From assembly GCA_038247245.1 (NCBI GenBank), contig JBBRVE010000006.1, forward strand, positions 1 through 64,000: DNA of 64,000 nucleotides, in the 5' to 3' direction. The DNA comes from JAPWJZ01 sp038247245. GTDB lineage: Bacteria; Pseudomonadota; Alphaproteobacteria; Micavibrionales; UBA2020. Of this stretch, positions 39,163 through 46,923 are shown one piece after another (within the stretch, counting starts at the first letter, position 1; each line of letters begins with the position of its first letter). The notes below the pieces were generated by a model that made no database searches, was not told where the DNA came from, and saw only the letters and a program-made list of their open reading frames with translations. The position numbers and the translations under genes were made by a program.

Positions 39163-40371
39163 ATGGACATCGACGTCACCCAATGGCTGAGTTTGGCGCT
39201 GCGGTGGTTTCACCTGATGCTGGGCATCATGTGGATCGGCGCATCGTTTTATTTCGTCTGGCTTGACCTGTCGCTCCGTCCCGCAAAATACGCAAAAGAC
39301 CGCGACGCGGGCGTTTCCGGCGAAGTCTGGGCGGTGCATGGCGGTGGTTTTTACCACAAGAAAAAATACCTCGTCGCGCCCGAAGGCATGCCGGAGGATT
39401 TGCACTGGTTCAAATGGGAAGCGTACCTGACCTTTATCAGCGGATTTTTCCTGCTATGCCTGATGTATTACTGGCAGGCAGATTTATACCTGATCGACAA
39501 TGCCAAATATGCTTTCACGCCCGCGCAGGCGACCTTCACCGGATTGGCGTTCCTGCTGGGCGGCTGGTTGTTTTACGATGAATTGTGCAAAAGCGACCTC
39601 GGCCAGAACGTAAAGGTGTTTTCGGTCATCTGGGCAATCGCGCTGACCGCCGCCGCCTATTTCCTGTCGCAAATCTTCACGGGGCGCGGCGCGTTTATCC
39701 ATGTGGGCGCGATGATCGGCACGGCGATGACGGCGAATGTGTTCGCGGTCATCATCCCGAACCAGAAAAAGGTTGTAGCGGCGTTGTTGTCGGGCGGCAA
39801 GCCCGATGCGAAATACGGCAAGATCGCCAAACAGCGGTCGATGCACAACAACTACATGACGCTGCCTGTGCTGCTCATCATGATCAGCAACCATTATCCC
39901 GTTCTGTATGCGGGCGAATGGAACTGGGCGATTTTGGCCGCGCTCGGCCTGTCGTCATGGCCGTTCCGCCATTATTTCAACCTGAAGGACCGCGGCATTA
40001 CCGATTACCGTTTCATGGGCGCAGGTCTTGCGGGTTTTGCGCTGACCATCTGCGCGGCATCGGGATTCTTCGCAAGCCCGAAACCGGTTGCCGCTGTCGC
40101 CGCCGCATCGCCCGCCGAAATCCGCCAGATCGTGCGCACGCATTGCAGCGGCTGCCACAGCGACACGCCAACGCATGACAGCGTGACCGAAGCGCCGAAG
40201 GGCGTCGCGTTCGACACGATGGAACAGATCAGGCAATACGCCCCGCGCATCATCGAACAGGCCGTGAAGGCCAACACCATGCCATTGGGCAATGAAACGG
40301 CCATGACCGATGTGGAGCGCGCGAAACTGGGCGCGGCCCTTGCGCTGCAAGAGGTTGAGGGCAAACACTAA
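39163..40371 (+). CDS. puuD: Membrane urate oxidase (urate hydroxylase) with C-terminal cytochrome c
   Basis: Oxidises urate to 5-hydroxyisourate and passes electrons to the respiratory chain instead of making peroxide. The 402-residue protein has eight or nine membrane helices (from WLSLALRWFHLMLGIMWIG, with conserved HGGGFYHKKKY and KWEAYLTF) and a C-terminal periplasmic domain with one haem c site CSGCH near residue 330. That layout defines PuuD. The ATG directly abuts the malate synthase stop. A terminator begins at the stop codon. Confidence 0.93.
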   Translation: MDIDVTQWLSLALRWFHLMLGIMWIGASFYFVWLDLSLRPAKYAKDRDAGVSGEVWAVHGGGFYHKKKYLVAPEGMPEDLHWFKWEAYLTFISGFFLLCLMYYWQADLYLIDNAKYAFTPAQATFTGLAFLLGGWLFYDELCKSDLGQNVKVFSVIWAIALTAAAYFLSQIFTGRGAFIHVGAMIGTAMTANVFAVIIPNQKKVVAALLSGGKPDAKYGKIAKQRSMHNNYMTLPVLLIMISNHYPVLYAGEWNWAILAALGLSSWPFRHYFNLKDRGITDYRFMGAGLAGFALTICAASGFFASPKPVAAVAAASPAEIRQIVRTHCSGCHSDTPTHDSVTEAPKGVAFDTMEQIRQYAPRIIEQAVKANTMPLGNETAMTDVERAKLGAALALQEVEGKH

Positions 40372-40395
40372 ATTGCGACTATCGCAATTTTATCT
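40371..40395 (+). terminator. Intrinsic terminator after puuD
   Basis: AATTGCG-ACTAT-CGCAATT (40371-40389) is a perfect 7-bp stem followed by TTATCTT. It closes the fecR-aceB-puuD transcript and would also stop transcription arriving from hiuH on the other strand. Confidence 0.75.
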
Positions 40396-40450
40396 TGACA
40401 TTTTTCTGGAAATCTGGTAGCCTTAAGGAGAGTGAAAGGAGGCCAGAAAA
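40395..40450 (+). promoter_or_regulatory. Promoter-like and SD-like signals facing the 3' end of hiuH
   Basis: TTGACA (40395-40400), TAGCCT 17 bases later (40418-40423) and AGGAGG (40437-40442) lead to an ATG at 40450. The -35 and ribosome site are consensus but the -10 is weak. The frame that follows starts MSGSPAEPAKIPKITAFFVL and then runs antisense through hiuH, so no gene is called. Confidence 0.3.
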
Positions 40451-40530
40451 TGTCGGGAAGCCCCGCAGAACCAGCAAAAATCCCGAAAATAACGGCCTTC
40501 TTCGTACTCTTCCTCAAATTCTTCCAAACA

Positions 40531-40887
40531 TTAACTGCCGCGATAGGTGCTGTAGCCGTAGGGCGAGACGAGCAGCGGCACGTGGTAATGGCTGTCCGCG
40601 TCGCTGATGCCGAAATGGATCGTGACGAGGTCGAAAAACGGGAATTTGGGAAGCTCGACGCCCATGCGGCGGAAATACTTCCCTGCCTCGAATTCAATCC
40701 GGTATGTGCCGGGCTTGAATTCCTTGTCGGCCAGCAGCGGCGAATCGACGCGGCCATCGGCATTGGTCTTGGTCGCCAGCAGCAACGTCGCCGTGCCGCC
40801 CGTGCCCAGCCGGAAAAGCCGCAGCCGCACACCGTTCGCGGGGCAGCCATGCGCGGTGTCGAGGATGTGGGTGGTGAGTTTGCCCAT
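40531..40887 (-). CDS. hiuH: 5-hydroxyisourate hydrolase (transthyretin-like)
   Basis: Hydrolyses 5-hydroxyisourate, the product of PuuD, to OHCU. The 118-residue protein has the family landmarks LTTHILDTAHGCPA at the N-terminus, YRIEFEAGKYF, FPFFDLVTIHFGISDADSHYHVPLLVSPYGYSTYRGS at the C-terminus; the terminal YRGS tetrapeptide is diagnostic and separates it from true transthyretin. It is on the opposite strand from puuD and puuE and between them, with a 3' end facing puuD. Confidence 0.95.
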   Translation of the reverse strand: MGKLTTHILDTAHGCPANGVRLRLFRLGTGGTATLLLATKTNADGRVDSPLLADKEFKPGTYRIEFEAGKYFRRMGVELPKFPFFDLVTIHFGISDADSHYHVPLLVSPYGYSTYRGS

Positions 40888-41047
40888 GATGAAATCTCCT
40901 TGTCTGTGTCGAGCCTAAGGCTTGCACAAATTCCGTCAAGAGCCGTGCATTACAGAGCTATGCGCCGCTTTCCGGAAACTGCCGTTAACCGCTCCCTAAC
41001 CTCGCCCCCGTATCATGAAACATTGACGTGGCGAAGATGGGGAAATT

Positions 41048-41212
41048 ATGGCCTTGTACCTGAACACTACAGACAAAAAAATCACCGCGAATGGCAACAC
41101 ACTGCGCGGTTCAGTGCCGATGAGCGTAAAGCTGGGCGCACCGCGCACAAAAACCCCCGCAGCATGGGCGAAATATGGCGACAAAGAAAAAACCGCGTTC
41201 CAGAACTTCTAA
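41048..41212 (+). CDS. Possible small protein of 54 residues overlapping the puuE start
   Basis: An ATG at 41048, preceded by GGGGA at a 5-base spacing, opens a 54-codon frame (starting MALYLNTTDKKITANG) that ends with TAA 38 bases inside puuE. No family is recognised. It fills most of the gap between hiuH and puuE and, if translated, would couple to puuE. Its initiation signal looks better than that of puuE, whose ATG lies within it. It may be a real small gene or merely a leader reading frame. Confidence 0.4.
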   Translation: MALYLNTTDKKITANGNTLRGSVPMSVKLGAPRTKTPAAWAKYGDKEKTAFQNF

Positions 41213-42179
41213 AAAACCCGCTGTCGCCAAAAGCACTGGAAATGGCGAACGTCCACCCGCGCCTCCGCGCGACCCCCGCGATTACGTGGGCTATGGCGAA
41301 CACCCGCCCCATGCCAACTGGCCGGGCGGCGCGCGCGTGGCGGTGCAATTCGTCCTGAATTACGAGGAAGGCGGCGAGAACTGCGTGCTGAACGGCGACG
41401 CGGCATCCGAAACTTTCTTGTCCGAGATTATCAATGCCCCCCGTATCGAGGCGCGGCATATCAGCATGGAATCGCTGTACGAATACGGCAGCCGCGCGGG
41501 CGTATGGCGTTTGCTGCGCCTGTTTAGAAAATACAAGATGCCCGTCACCGTTTTTGCGGTCGCGATGGCGCTCGAAAAATATCCGGCGATGGCGAAAACG
41601 TTTATCCGCGAAGGGCACGAGATTGCATCGCACGGATACCGCTGGATCAATTATCAGGATATCGATATCAAGACGGAACGCGACCACATGAAACGCGCCG
41701 TTGAAATCATCGAGCGTTTGTCGGGCGCGCGCCCGCTCGGCTGGTATACCGGCCGCACCAGCCCGAATACGCGGCGTCTGGTGATGGAAGACGGCAGTTT
41801 CCTGTATGACGCCGATGATTATAGCGACGACCTGCCCTTCTGGTACAAGGACGCGGATAAAAAGCAATTGGTCGTACCCTATACGCTTGATACCAACGAT
41901 ATGCGCTTCGCCGCTGCGCAGGGGTTCAATTCGGGCGACCAGTATTTTGCTTACCTGCGCGATGCGTTCGATGTGCTGTACGAAGAAGGCGAACATGCGC
42001 CGAAGATGCTGTCGATCGGGTTGCATTGCCGTATCGTCGGCCGCCCCGCCCGCATGGCGGCGCTGGAGCGGTTTATCCAGCATGTGAAATCGCATGACAA
42101 AGTCTGGATCGCGCGCCGCATTGATATCGCGCGCCACTGGATGGAAAAACACCCGCACAAGGATACGCCCCGTGGATGA
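41175..42179 (+). CDS. puuE: Allantoinase, polysaccharide-deacetylase type
   Basis: Hydrolyses allantoin to allantoate without a metal-dependent amidohydrolase fold. After a basic tail (MATKKKPRSRTSKKPAVAKS) the NodB-like domain begins: PRDYVGYGEHPPHANWPGGARVAVQFVLNYEEGGE, PVTVFAVAMALEKYP, GHEIASHGYRWI, GWYTGRTSPNTRRLV, DADDYSDDLPFW and SIGLHCRIVGRPAR, all typical of PuuE. The 334 residues exceed the usual about 300-310 by the tail. It overlaps uraD by eight bases. Confidence 0.93.
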   Translation: MATKKKPRSRTSKKPAVAKSTGNGERPPAPPRDPRDYVGYGEHPPHANWPGGARVAVQFVLNYEEGGENCVLNGDAASETFLSEIINAPRIEARHISMESLYEYGSRAGVWRLLRLFRKYKMPVTVFAVAMALEKYPAMAKTFIREGHEIASHGYRWINYQDIDIKTERDHMKRAVEIIERLSGARPLGWYTGRTSPNTRRLVMEDGSFLYDADDYSDDLPFWYKDADKKQLVVPYTLDTNDMRFAAAQGFNSGDQYFAYLRDAFDVLYEEGEHAPKMLSIGLHCRIVGRPARMAALERFIQHVKSHDKVWIARRIDIARHWMEKHPHKDTPRG

Positions 42180-42690
42180 CGATAAGGAACTCTCGCGCAA
42201 ACCGGGCGATGTAAGCCTTGATGAATTCCTAAAAATTTACGGCGGCATTTACGAACATTCACCATGGATCGCGGAAAGCGCATTCCGGAGCGGCGCCGCG
42301 ACCGTGCGCGCAATGCATGATATGATGAAGAAAACCGTCGCCGCAGGGACAGACGAACAGAAAATGGCGCTCATTAAGGCGCACCCCGACCTCGCCTGCG
42401 CCTGCGCCCCCGCCGCAGCCGCGACGCTGACCGCAGCATCGGTATCCGAACAAAAGGGCGCTGGATTAAAGGAATGCACGCCAGAGGAATACGCCGAATT
42501 CCAGCAGCTCAACCGCGATTACAAAGCGAAATTCGGATTTCCCTTTATCGTCGCGGTGAAGGGGTTGCACCGCACCGATATCCTGCAACTTTTCCGCCAG
42601 CGCATGAATAACGACCCCGCGACCGAATTCGCAACCGCGCTACAACAGATCGACCGCATCGCCTATTTCCGGCTGATGGCGCTGCCCTGA
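42172..42690 (+). CDS. uraD: OHCU decarboxylase
   Basis: Decarboxylates 2-oxo-4-hydroxy-4-carboxy-5-ureidoimidazoline to S-allantoin, the step after HiuH. From GTG at 42172 the protein is 172 residues, the family length, starting DDDKELSRKPGDVSLDEFLKIYGGIYEHSPWIAE. Motifs include IKAHPDLA (with the catalytic His), EYAEFQQLNRDYKAKFGFPFIVAVKG and ATEFATALQQIDRIAYFRL. The start is GTG because the only upstream alternatives lie deep in puuE; the eight-base overlap indicates coupling. The dyad repeat below follows its stop. Confidence 0.92.
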   Translation: MDDDKELSRKPGDVSLDEFLKIYGGIYEHSPWIAESAFRSGAATVRAMHDMMKKTVAAGTDEQKMALIKAHPDLACACAPAAAATLTAASVSEQKGAGLKECTPEEYAEFQQLNRDYKAKFGFPFIVAVKGLHRTDILQLFRQRMNNDPATEFATALQQIDRIAYFRLMALP

Positions 42691-42695
42691 CACTT

Positions 42696-42817
42696 CCCCC
42701 TCTCCTGCCCTTGCGGGAGAGGGTCGGGGTGAGGGTGCGTATCAGCGCAAACCTTGCACAAATTGCTCCAGGCTCCCCCTCATCCCCCGCCTTCTCCCGC
42801 AAGGGCAGGAGAAGGGG
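42696..42817. repeat. Large inverted intergenic repeat (REP/MITE-like)
   Basis: Two arms of about 40 bases (42696-42735 and 42775-42817) are nearly exact reverse complements, each centred on CTCCTGCCCTTGCGGGAGA. They are separated by about 39 bases of unrelated sequence. Each arm can also fold on itself. No ORF is inside. This looks like a dispersed palindromic intergenic element; it could also end uraD transcription. Confidence 0.8.
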
Positions 42818-42920
42818 CTTAATCCGCCCCTTATGACAACCACCGCCCCCGAATCAATTGACGCTTCCCCCCCCGTTTTCGGATAGTGGCACTTCATAAA
42901 ACGCGCGAAGGAGCCGACCC

Positions 42921-44516
42921 ATGCAAGCCCAGCCCGTCACCCCCGTTACCGCCGACCCGAAAAAGATCCACGACACGGTGGTGATCCTCGATTTCGGCAG
43001 CCAGGTGACGCAGCTGATCGCGCGCCGCATCCGCGAGATCGGGGTTTATTCGGTGCTGCTGCCGTTTAACGCGCCGATGGAAAAAATTCTGGCGCAAAAC
43101 CCCAAGGCGATCATTTTGTCGGGCGGGCCTGCGAGCGTGACGGAGGCGAATTCGCCCCGCGCGCATGAAGAAATTTTCAAACTGGGCATTCCCGTTTTCG
43201 GCATCTGCTATGGCCAGCAAACGATGTGCGAACAGCTGGGCGGCAAGGTGACGCCGTCACCCAAGCGCGAATTCGGCCGCGCGCATATCGCGGTCGAGGA
43301 TAACACCTCGCCGCTGTTCGCCGGCATCTGGCAGCCCGGCACAATGCCGCAGGTCTGGATGAGCCATGGCGACAGCGTCTCCGCGATTCCGGATGGATTT
43401 AAGGTGATCGGCAAAAGCGACACCTGCCCCTATGCCGCCGTCGCCGATGAAAAACGCAAATTCTACGGCGTGCAGTTCCACCCCGAGGTTGTGCACACGC
43501 CCGAAGGCAAGCAGATCATTTCCAACTTCATCCTCAACATCGCGCAGTGCAAGAACGACTGGACGATGGCGATGTTCAAGGACGAAGCGATCGAGGCGAT
43601 CCGCAAACAGGTCGGCAAGGAGCACGTCATTTGCGGCGTGTCGGGCGGCGTGGATTCAACGGTGGTGGCGGGATTGCTCCATGCCGCGATCGGCGACCAG
43701 CTGACCTGCATTTTCGTCGATACCGGCCTGATGCGCCAGAACGAAGGGCAGGAAGTGGTCGAGCTGTTCCGCAACCATTTCAATATCCCGCTGGTGCATG
43801 AACAGGCGGGCAAGCTGTTCCTCGACCGCCTTGCCGGCGTTTCCGACCCCGAACAGAAACGCAAAATCATCGGCAAGGCGTTTATCGACGTGTTCGAGGA
43901 CGCGAAGAAACGCGCGGGCGAAGCGCCGTTCCTTGCCCAAGGCACGCTTTACCCCGATGTGATCGAATCCGTGTCATTTACCGGCGGCCCCAGCGTCACC
44001 ATCAAGTCGCATCATAACGTGGGCGGCCTCCCCGAAGACCTGAAATTCAAGCTGGTCGAGCCGCTGCGCGCGCTGTTCAAGGACGAAGTCCGCGCGCTCG
44101 GGGCTGAACTCGGCATCCCCGAAAAATTCATCAAGCGCCACCCCTTCCCCGGCCCCGGCCTTGCCATCCGGATCCCCGGCGATATCACGGAAGAAAAACT
44201 GGGCATCCTGCGCAAGGCCGATGCGATTTTTATCGAAGAACTGCACAGCAACAAATTATATGACGAAACCTGGCAGGCCTTCGCCGTGCTGCTGCCCGTG
44301 AAGACGGTCGGCGTGATGGGGGACGGCCGTACCTATGACAGCGTGCTGGCCCTGCGCGCCGTCACCTCCGTCGACGGCATGACCGCCGACTACGCCCCCC
44401 TCCCCCACGAATTCCTCGGCCGCTGCGCCGTGCGCATCGTGAACGAAGTAAAGGGCATCAACAGGGTGGTGTACGACATCACTAGCAAGCCGCCGGGGAC
44501 GATTGAGTGGGAATAA
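42921..44516 (+). CDS. guaA: GMP synthase (glutamine-hydrolysing)
   Basis: Aminates XMP to GMP using glutamine and ATP. In the 531-residue protein the class I amidotransferase comes first (FGICYGQQTMC with the nucleophile Cys, VQFHPEVVHTPEG), then the ATP pyrophosphatase loop GVSGGVDSTV and the dimerisation domain ending KPPGTIEWE. GAAGGAG at 42907-42913 precedes the ATG. The conserved 3' end is a known integration hot spot in bacteria, and here its last codons are duplicated 491 bases downstream (see findings). Confidence 0.97.
   Translation: MQAQPVTPVTADPKKIHDTVVILDFGSQVTQLIARRIREIGVYSVLLPFNAPMEKILAQNPKAIILSGGPASVTEANSPRAHEEIFKLGIPVFGICYGQQTMCEQLGGKVTPSPKREFGRAHIAVEDNTSPLFAGIWQPGTMPQVWMSHGDSVSAIPDGFKVIGKSDTCPYAAVADEKRKFYGVQFHPEVVHTPEGKQIISNFILNIAQCKNDWTMAMFKDEAIEAIRKQVGKEHVICGVSGGVDSTVVAGLLHAAIGDQLTCIFVDTGLMRQNEGQEVVELFRNHFNIPLVHEQAGKLFLDRLAGVSDPEQKRKIIGKAFIDVFEDAKKRAGEAPFLAQGTLYPDVIESVSFTGGPSVTIKSHHNVGGLPEDLKFKLVEPLRALFKDEVRALGAELGIPEKFIKRHPFPGPGLAIRIPGDITEEKLGILRKADAIFIEELHSNKLYDETWQAFAVLLPVKTVGVMGDGRTYDSVLALRAVTSVDGMTADYAPLPHEFLGRCAVRIVNEVKGINRVVYDITSKPPGTIEWE
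44498..44514 (+). repeat. Left guaA-tail direct repeat (att-like)
   Basis: GAC-G-ATTGAGTGGGAAT at the end of guaA, encoding T-I-E-W-E and the first base of the stop. It matches 44989-45005 at 16 of 17 positions. Confidence 0.75.
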
Positions 44517-44519
44517 AAG

Positions 44520-44906
44520 ATGAAAACAAAACCAATTTTAGAAAAGGAATTTTATCACGACGGACGAGGACCAGAACTTCAAAGAGCAGTTTGGAAAATG
44601 AACGGCGTGGTTCTTGATGGATTTGAATATTACAATCCGAATGATAAACACACGGAGACTGAATTAAAAAACATTAAACTTATAAATGTTGAAGCGCATC
44701 AAATGGCTTCAGAGGAAGTACACGGAAATATAATCTCAATGGCGGAAAAAAAAGCGGCGATATTCGAAGTAATTAATTCTGAATGGATTAAAACCTTTCA
44801 ACAGCATCATTTAAGTAAGTGCAGGCATTATCAGATAATCTTTTATGATGAAATATATGATGTAGTATGCGAGTCGATAATTGCAGGTCACGGGCGGCTG
44901 AACTAA
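44520..44906 (+). CDS. Orphan AT-rich hypothetical protein inserted after guaA
   Basis: A 128-residue soluble protein that I do not recognise, starting MKTKPILEKEFYHDGRGPEL. It contains an acidic and aromatic-rich middle (DGFEYYNPNDKHTETELKNI) and a C-terminal half with HQMASEEVHG and YQIIFYDEIYDVV, so a small alpha/beta fold is likely. Base composition is clearly more AT-rich than the neighbours and codon use differs, both signs of transfer. It begins three bases after the guaA stop and lies entirely between two copies of the guaA tail, so it is the cargo of the insertion. The 97 bases after it are AT-rich and empty. Confidence 0.65.
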   Translation: MKTKPILEKEFYHDGRGPELQRAVWKMNGVVLDGFEYYNPNDKHTETELKNIKLINVEAHQMASEEVHGNIISMAEKKAAIFEVINSEWIKTFQQHHLSKCRHYQIIFYDEIYDVVCESIIAGHGRLN

Positions 44907-44988
44907 TTAGAAAAATTAGTATTTTTAACTACAAACTTACTACAAACAAAAATAAAGACATGAAATATCAACTGCTTATATGTGCAAG

Positions 44989-45005
44989 GACTATTGAGTG
45001 GGAAT
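44989..45005 (+). repeat. Right guaA-tail direct repeat (att-like)
   Basis: GAC-T-ATTGAGTGGGAAT. In frame it reads T-I-E-W-E then TGA at 45005-45007, with a synonymous change (ACT for ACG) and a different stop codon from the present guaA end. The TGA overlaps the ATG of the next gene. Confidence 0.75.
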
Positions 45006-45516
45006 GAAGCCGTTCAGCTTTCTGAAATTTTTACTTTATTCGATGGCCGCGATTTTTTTGTGCGCTTACTTGGCATTTAGCTTTTACGAGAACCTTTTTT
45101 ACAGGCAAGCAATACCCGCACACATACAGGTCGAACGTATTGTTGAAAAGGAAAGCGATGGCTGGATCAGAGAGTCATGCGGTGGTGTCGTTTTCCAACT
45201 CTCTGCCGACACAATTGATCGTATCAAAAAAGACGGCACTCGTTTTCTTGACGAAACATTAATTGGCCGTGGCTATGAAGATGAGGGTAATCGTAACCAG
45301 CGCTATTACACTTACGCCGCATGGAAAAAGACACCGTTTTTAGGATATGAGGGCATCCCCGTTGGTGCTGCCTGCCTGACGAAAGACAATAAAGAGTTAG
45401 CAAAAATTATTTTTCAGGGGTGGAGAACGGAAGGTTCTTTTTATACACAAAAGCATGAGGCGGAATTACTTATTATTCCAGAAGAAGGAATACTTATCAT
45501 GACTTATTTTGGCTAA
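45004..45516 (+). CDS. Membrane-anchored hypothetical protein
   Basis: A 170-residue protein with one N-terminal membrane segment (FLLYSMAAIFLCAYLAFSFY, about 10-29) and a C-terminal extracytoplasmic domain with no recognised family (VFQLSADTIDRIKKDG, YYTYAAWKKTPFLGYEGIPVGAACLTKDNKELAKIIFQGW). The ATG at 45004 overlaps the TGA of the displaced guaA tail as ATGA, so before the insertion it was probably coupled to guaA. Base composition is lower in GC than the surrounding genes. It converges on the truncated FAD oxidase gene. Confidence 0.65.
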   Translation: MKPFSFLKFLLYSMAAIFLCAYLAFSFYENLFYRQAIPAHIQVERIVEKESDGWIRESCGGVVFQLSADTIDRIKKDGTRFLDETLIGRGYEDEGNRNQRYYTYAAWKKTPFLGYEGIPVGAACLTKDNKELAKIIFQGWRTEGSFYTQKHEAELLIIPEEGILIMTYFG

Positions 45517-45525
45517 CATCAGCGG

Positions 45526-46782
45526 TTATAACGATGGCGGCTTGAAACCGCTGGTGCGCTTTTTGGGCGCAACGGCTTCCGCAAACTTCTTCTTCATCTG
45601 CCCCAGCTTCGTATGTTCCCGCCGGAATTGCGGGGTTTCGGGGTCAACCTGCGGGCCGTTGGGGTCGTATTTGTCCCAGAGCCGGTTGCGGAATTTTTGG
45701 GTGGGGTCGTATTTCTGTTTCAGGGCGAAAAATTCGTCGCTGCGGGGATAGGCTTGTTTGAACTGTGCGTCGGTGGCGTGCATCTGGTAGGGCAAATAAT
45801 AAGTGCCGCCGGATTCGAGCGCGGCATCGACCAGCTCGCGCGTCCACACGCCGACTTCCTGCCGCGCCTTTTCGTTGTTCCATTGTTTGTAGTACAGGAC
45901 GAAGGCGAAGACGTCGCCCTGCTGCGCCCATGCCATGACCGCGCCGGGGTCTTGTTCCGCGTGGCGGATGGAGACGTTCAATGCGTTCACATCGTATTTT
46001 TGCAGGATCGCGGCCATTTTCGGCGCGAATTCGTCCAGTTTATCGGCGGGCACGAAATATTCCTGCAGCACGAAGGTGGTCATGGCGCGGGTTGACGGCT
46101 CCAGCTCCTCGACATATCGGCTGGCTTCGTAATTGCGCGGCACAACTTCGCTGGTTTTAAAGCGGATTTTTTCATCGACGACGGGACGCAGCTTGTTCAC
46201 GCCCGGCACTTGCGTCATCGCGAAAATCGACAGGTATTCGGCGAGGTAGACTTCCTTTTTCGGGCGCAGGCGGTCTGGCACGGTTGCGGGCTTGTCGGTC
46301 TTGGAATAGGTCACCGCGGTGATGGTGTCGTAATCGGGCGGATAAAAATCGCCGTCTGCCGTGACGATCTTGATTTCCCTGACCGAATGGATGACCGGCC
46401 CCTGACCGATATAGCGGCCATGCGCATTGACGCTGAGCGCGCCGCCGACGGTGAAGTTGCTGTAGCTCTGCATGATGCTGACCGACAAATCATCGCCATC
46501 GATATGGCCGATGACCTTTTGCCAGTTCGCGCCCGTCTGCACGGTGATTTCTTTTTTGCCCGCGTCGTAACCGGTGACGGCGTTCAGCCCCGTCATGTCG
46601 ATGAACAGCGTATTGTCGGTTGCGATCTGCCCGCCCATCGAATACCGCCCGCCGCCAACCGAAATGGGGCCGGTATGGGATTTGATGATCTGCTGCAGCT
46701 CGGCCACGCTCGACGGCTTCACGATTGCGCGCACATCGATCGGGTTCAGCCGGGTGACATCGTTGACGGTGTTTTTCTTCAT
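45526..46782 (-). CDS. FAD-binding oxidoreductase with internal deletion
   Basis: Paralogue of the FAD oxidase at 33494-34960 but without a Tat signal; 418 residues from ATG 46782 (a TTG at 46821 is possible; neither has a clear ribosome site). The first part of the PCMH domain is present (PISVGGGRYSMGGQ, with Tyr where the paralogue has His; VGGALSVNAHGR). Then IVTAD runs straight into GDFYPPDYDTITAVTYSKTDKPATVPDRL, skipping the roughly 70-100 residues that hold the ELFxxxIGGYGLFGII segment. The C-terminal half is intact (GGTYYLPYQMHAT, YDPTQKFRNRLWDKY). Function doubtful; possibly a non-flavinylated remnant. Confidence 0.7.
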   Translation of the reverse strand: MKKNTVNDVTRLNPIDVRAIVKPSSVAELQQIIKSHTGPISVGGGRYSMGGQIATDNTLFIDMTGLNAVTGYDAGKKEITVQTGANWQKVIGHIDGDDLSVSIMQSYSNFTVGGALSVNAHGRYIGQGPVIHSVREIKIVTADGDFYPPDYDTITAVTYSKTDKPATVPDRLRPKKEVYLAEYLSIFAMTQVPGVNKLRPVVDEKIRFKTSEVVPRNYEASRYVEELEPSTRAMTTFVLQEYFVPADKLDEFAPKMAAILQKYDVNALNVSIRHAEQDPGAVMAWAQQGDVFAFVLYYKQWNNEKARQEVGVWTRELVDAALESGGTYYLPYQMHATDAQFKQAYPRSDEFFALKQKYDPTQKFRNRLWDKYDPNGPQVDPETPQFRREHTKLGQMKKKFAEAVAPKKRTSGFKPPSL

Positions 46783-46923
46783 GATGGCAGGCACAATATG
46801 GGAAATTAATTCCGTTGTCAATGCACGCGGGTTTAGGTCTTCAAATCGCTGGAAAATTGGACATTCCGCACCGCATCATATATAAAGAAGTGCAACCGAA
46901 ACCCCCGTCCCCCCGAGGTTGCC

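Noticed and set aside
40450..41358. 302-codon frame starting at the SD-preceded ATG and running antisense through hiuH
   Set aside because: hiuH is certain, and beyond the first 27 codons the frame has only shadow character; kept as a regulatory observation rather than a gene.
44517..45516. Integron-like cassette array of two ORFs
   Set aside because: Only two repeats exist, both derive from guaA coding sequence, and no attC-type structure or integron integrase is visible; a guaA-att insertion explains it better.
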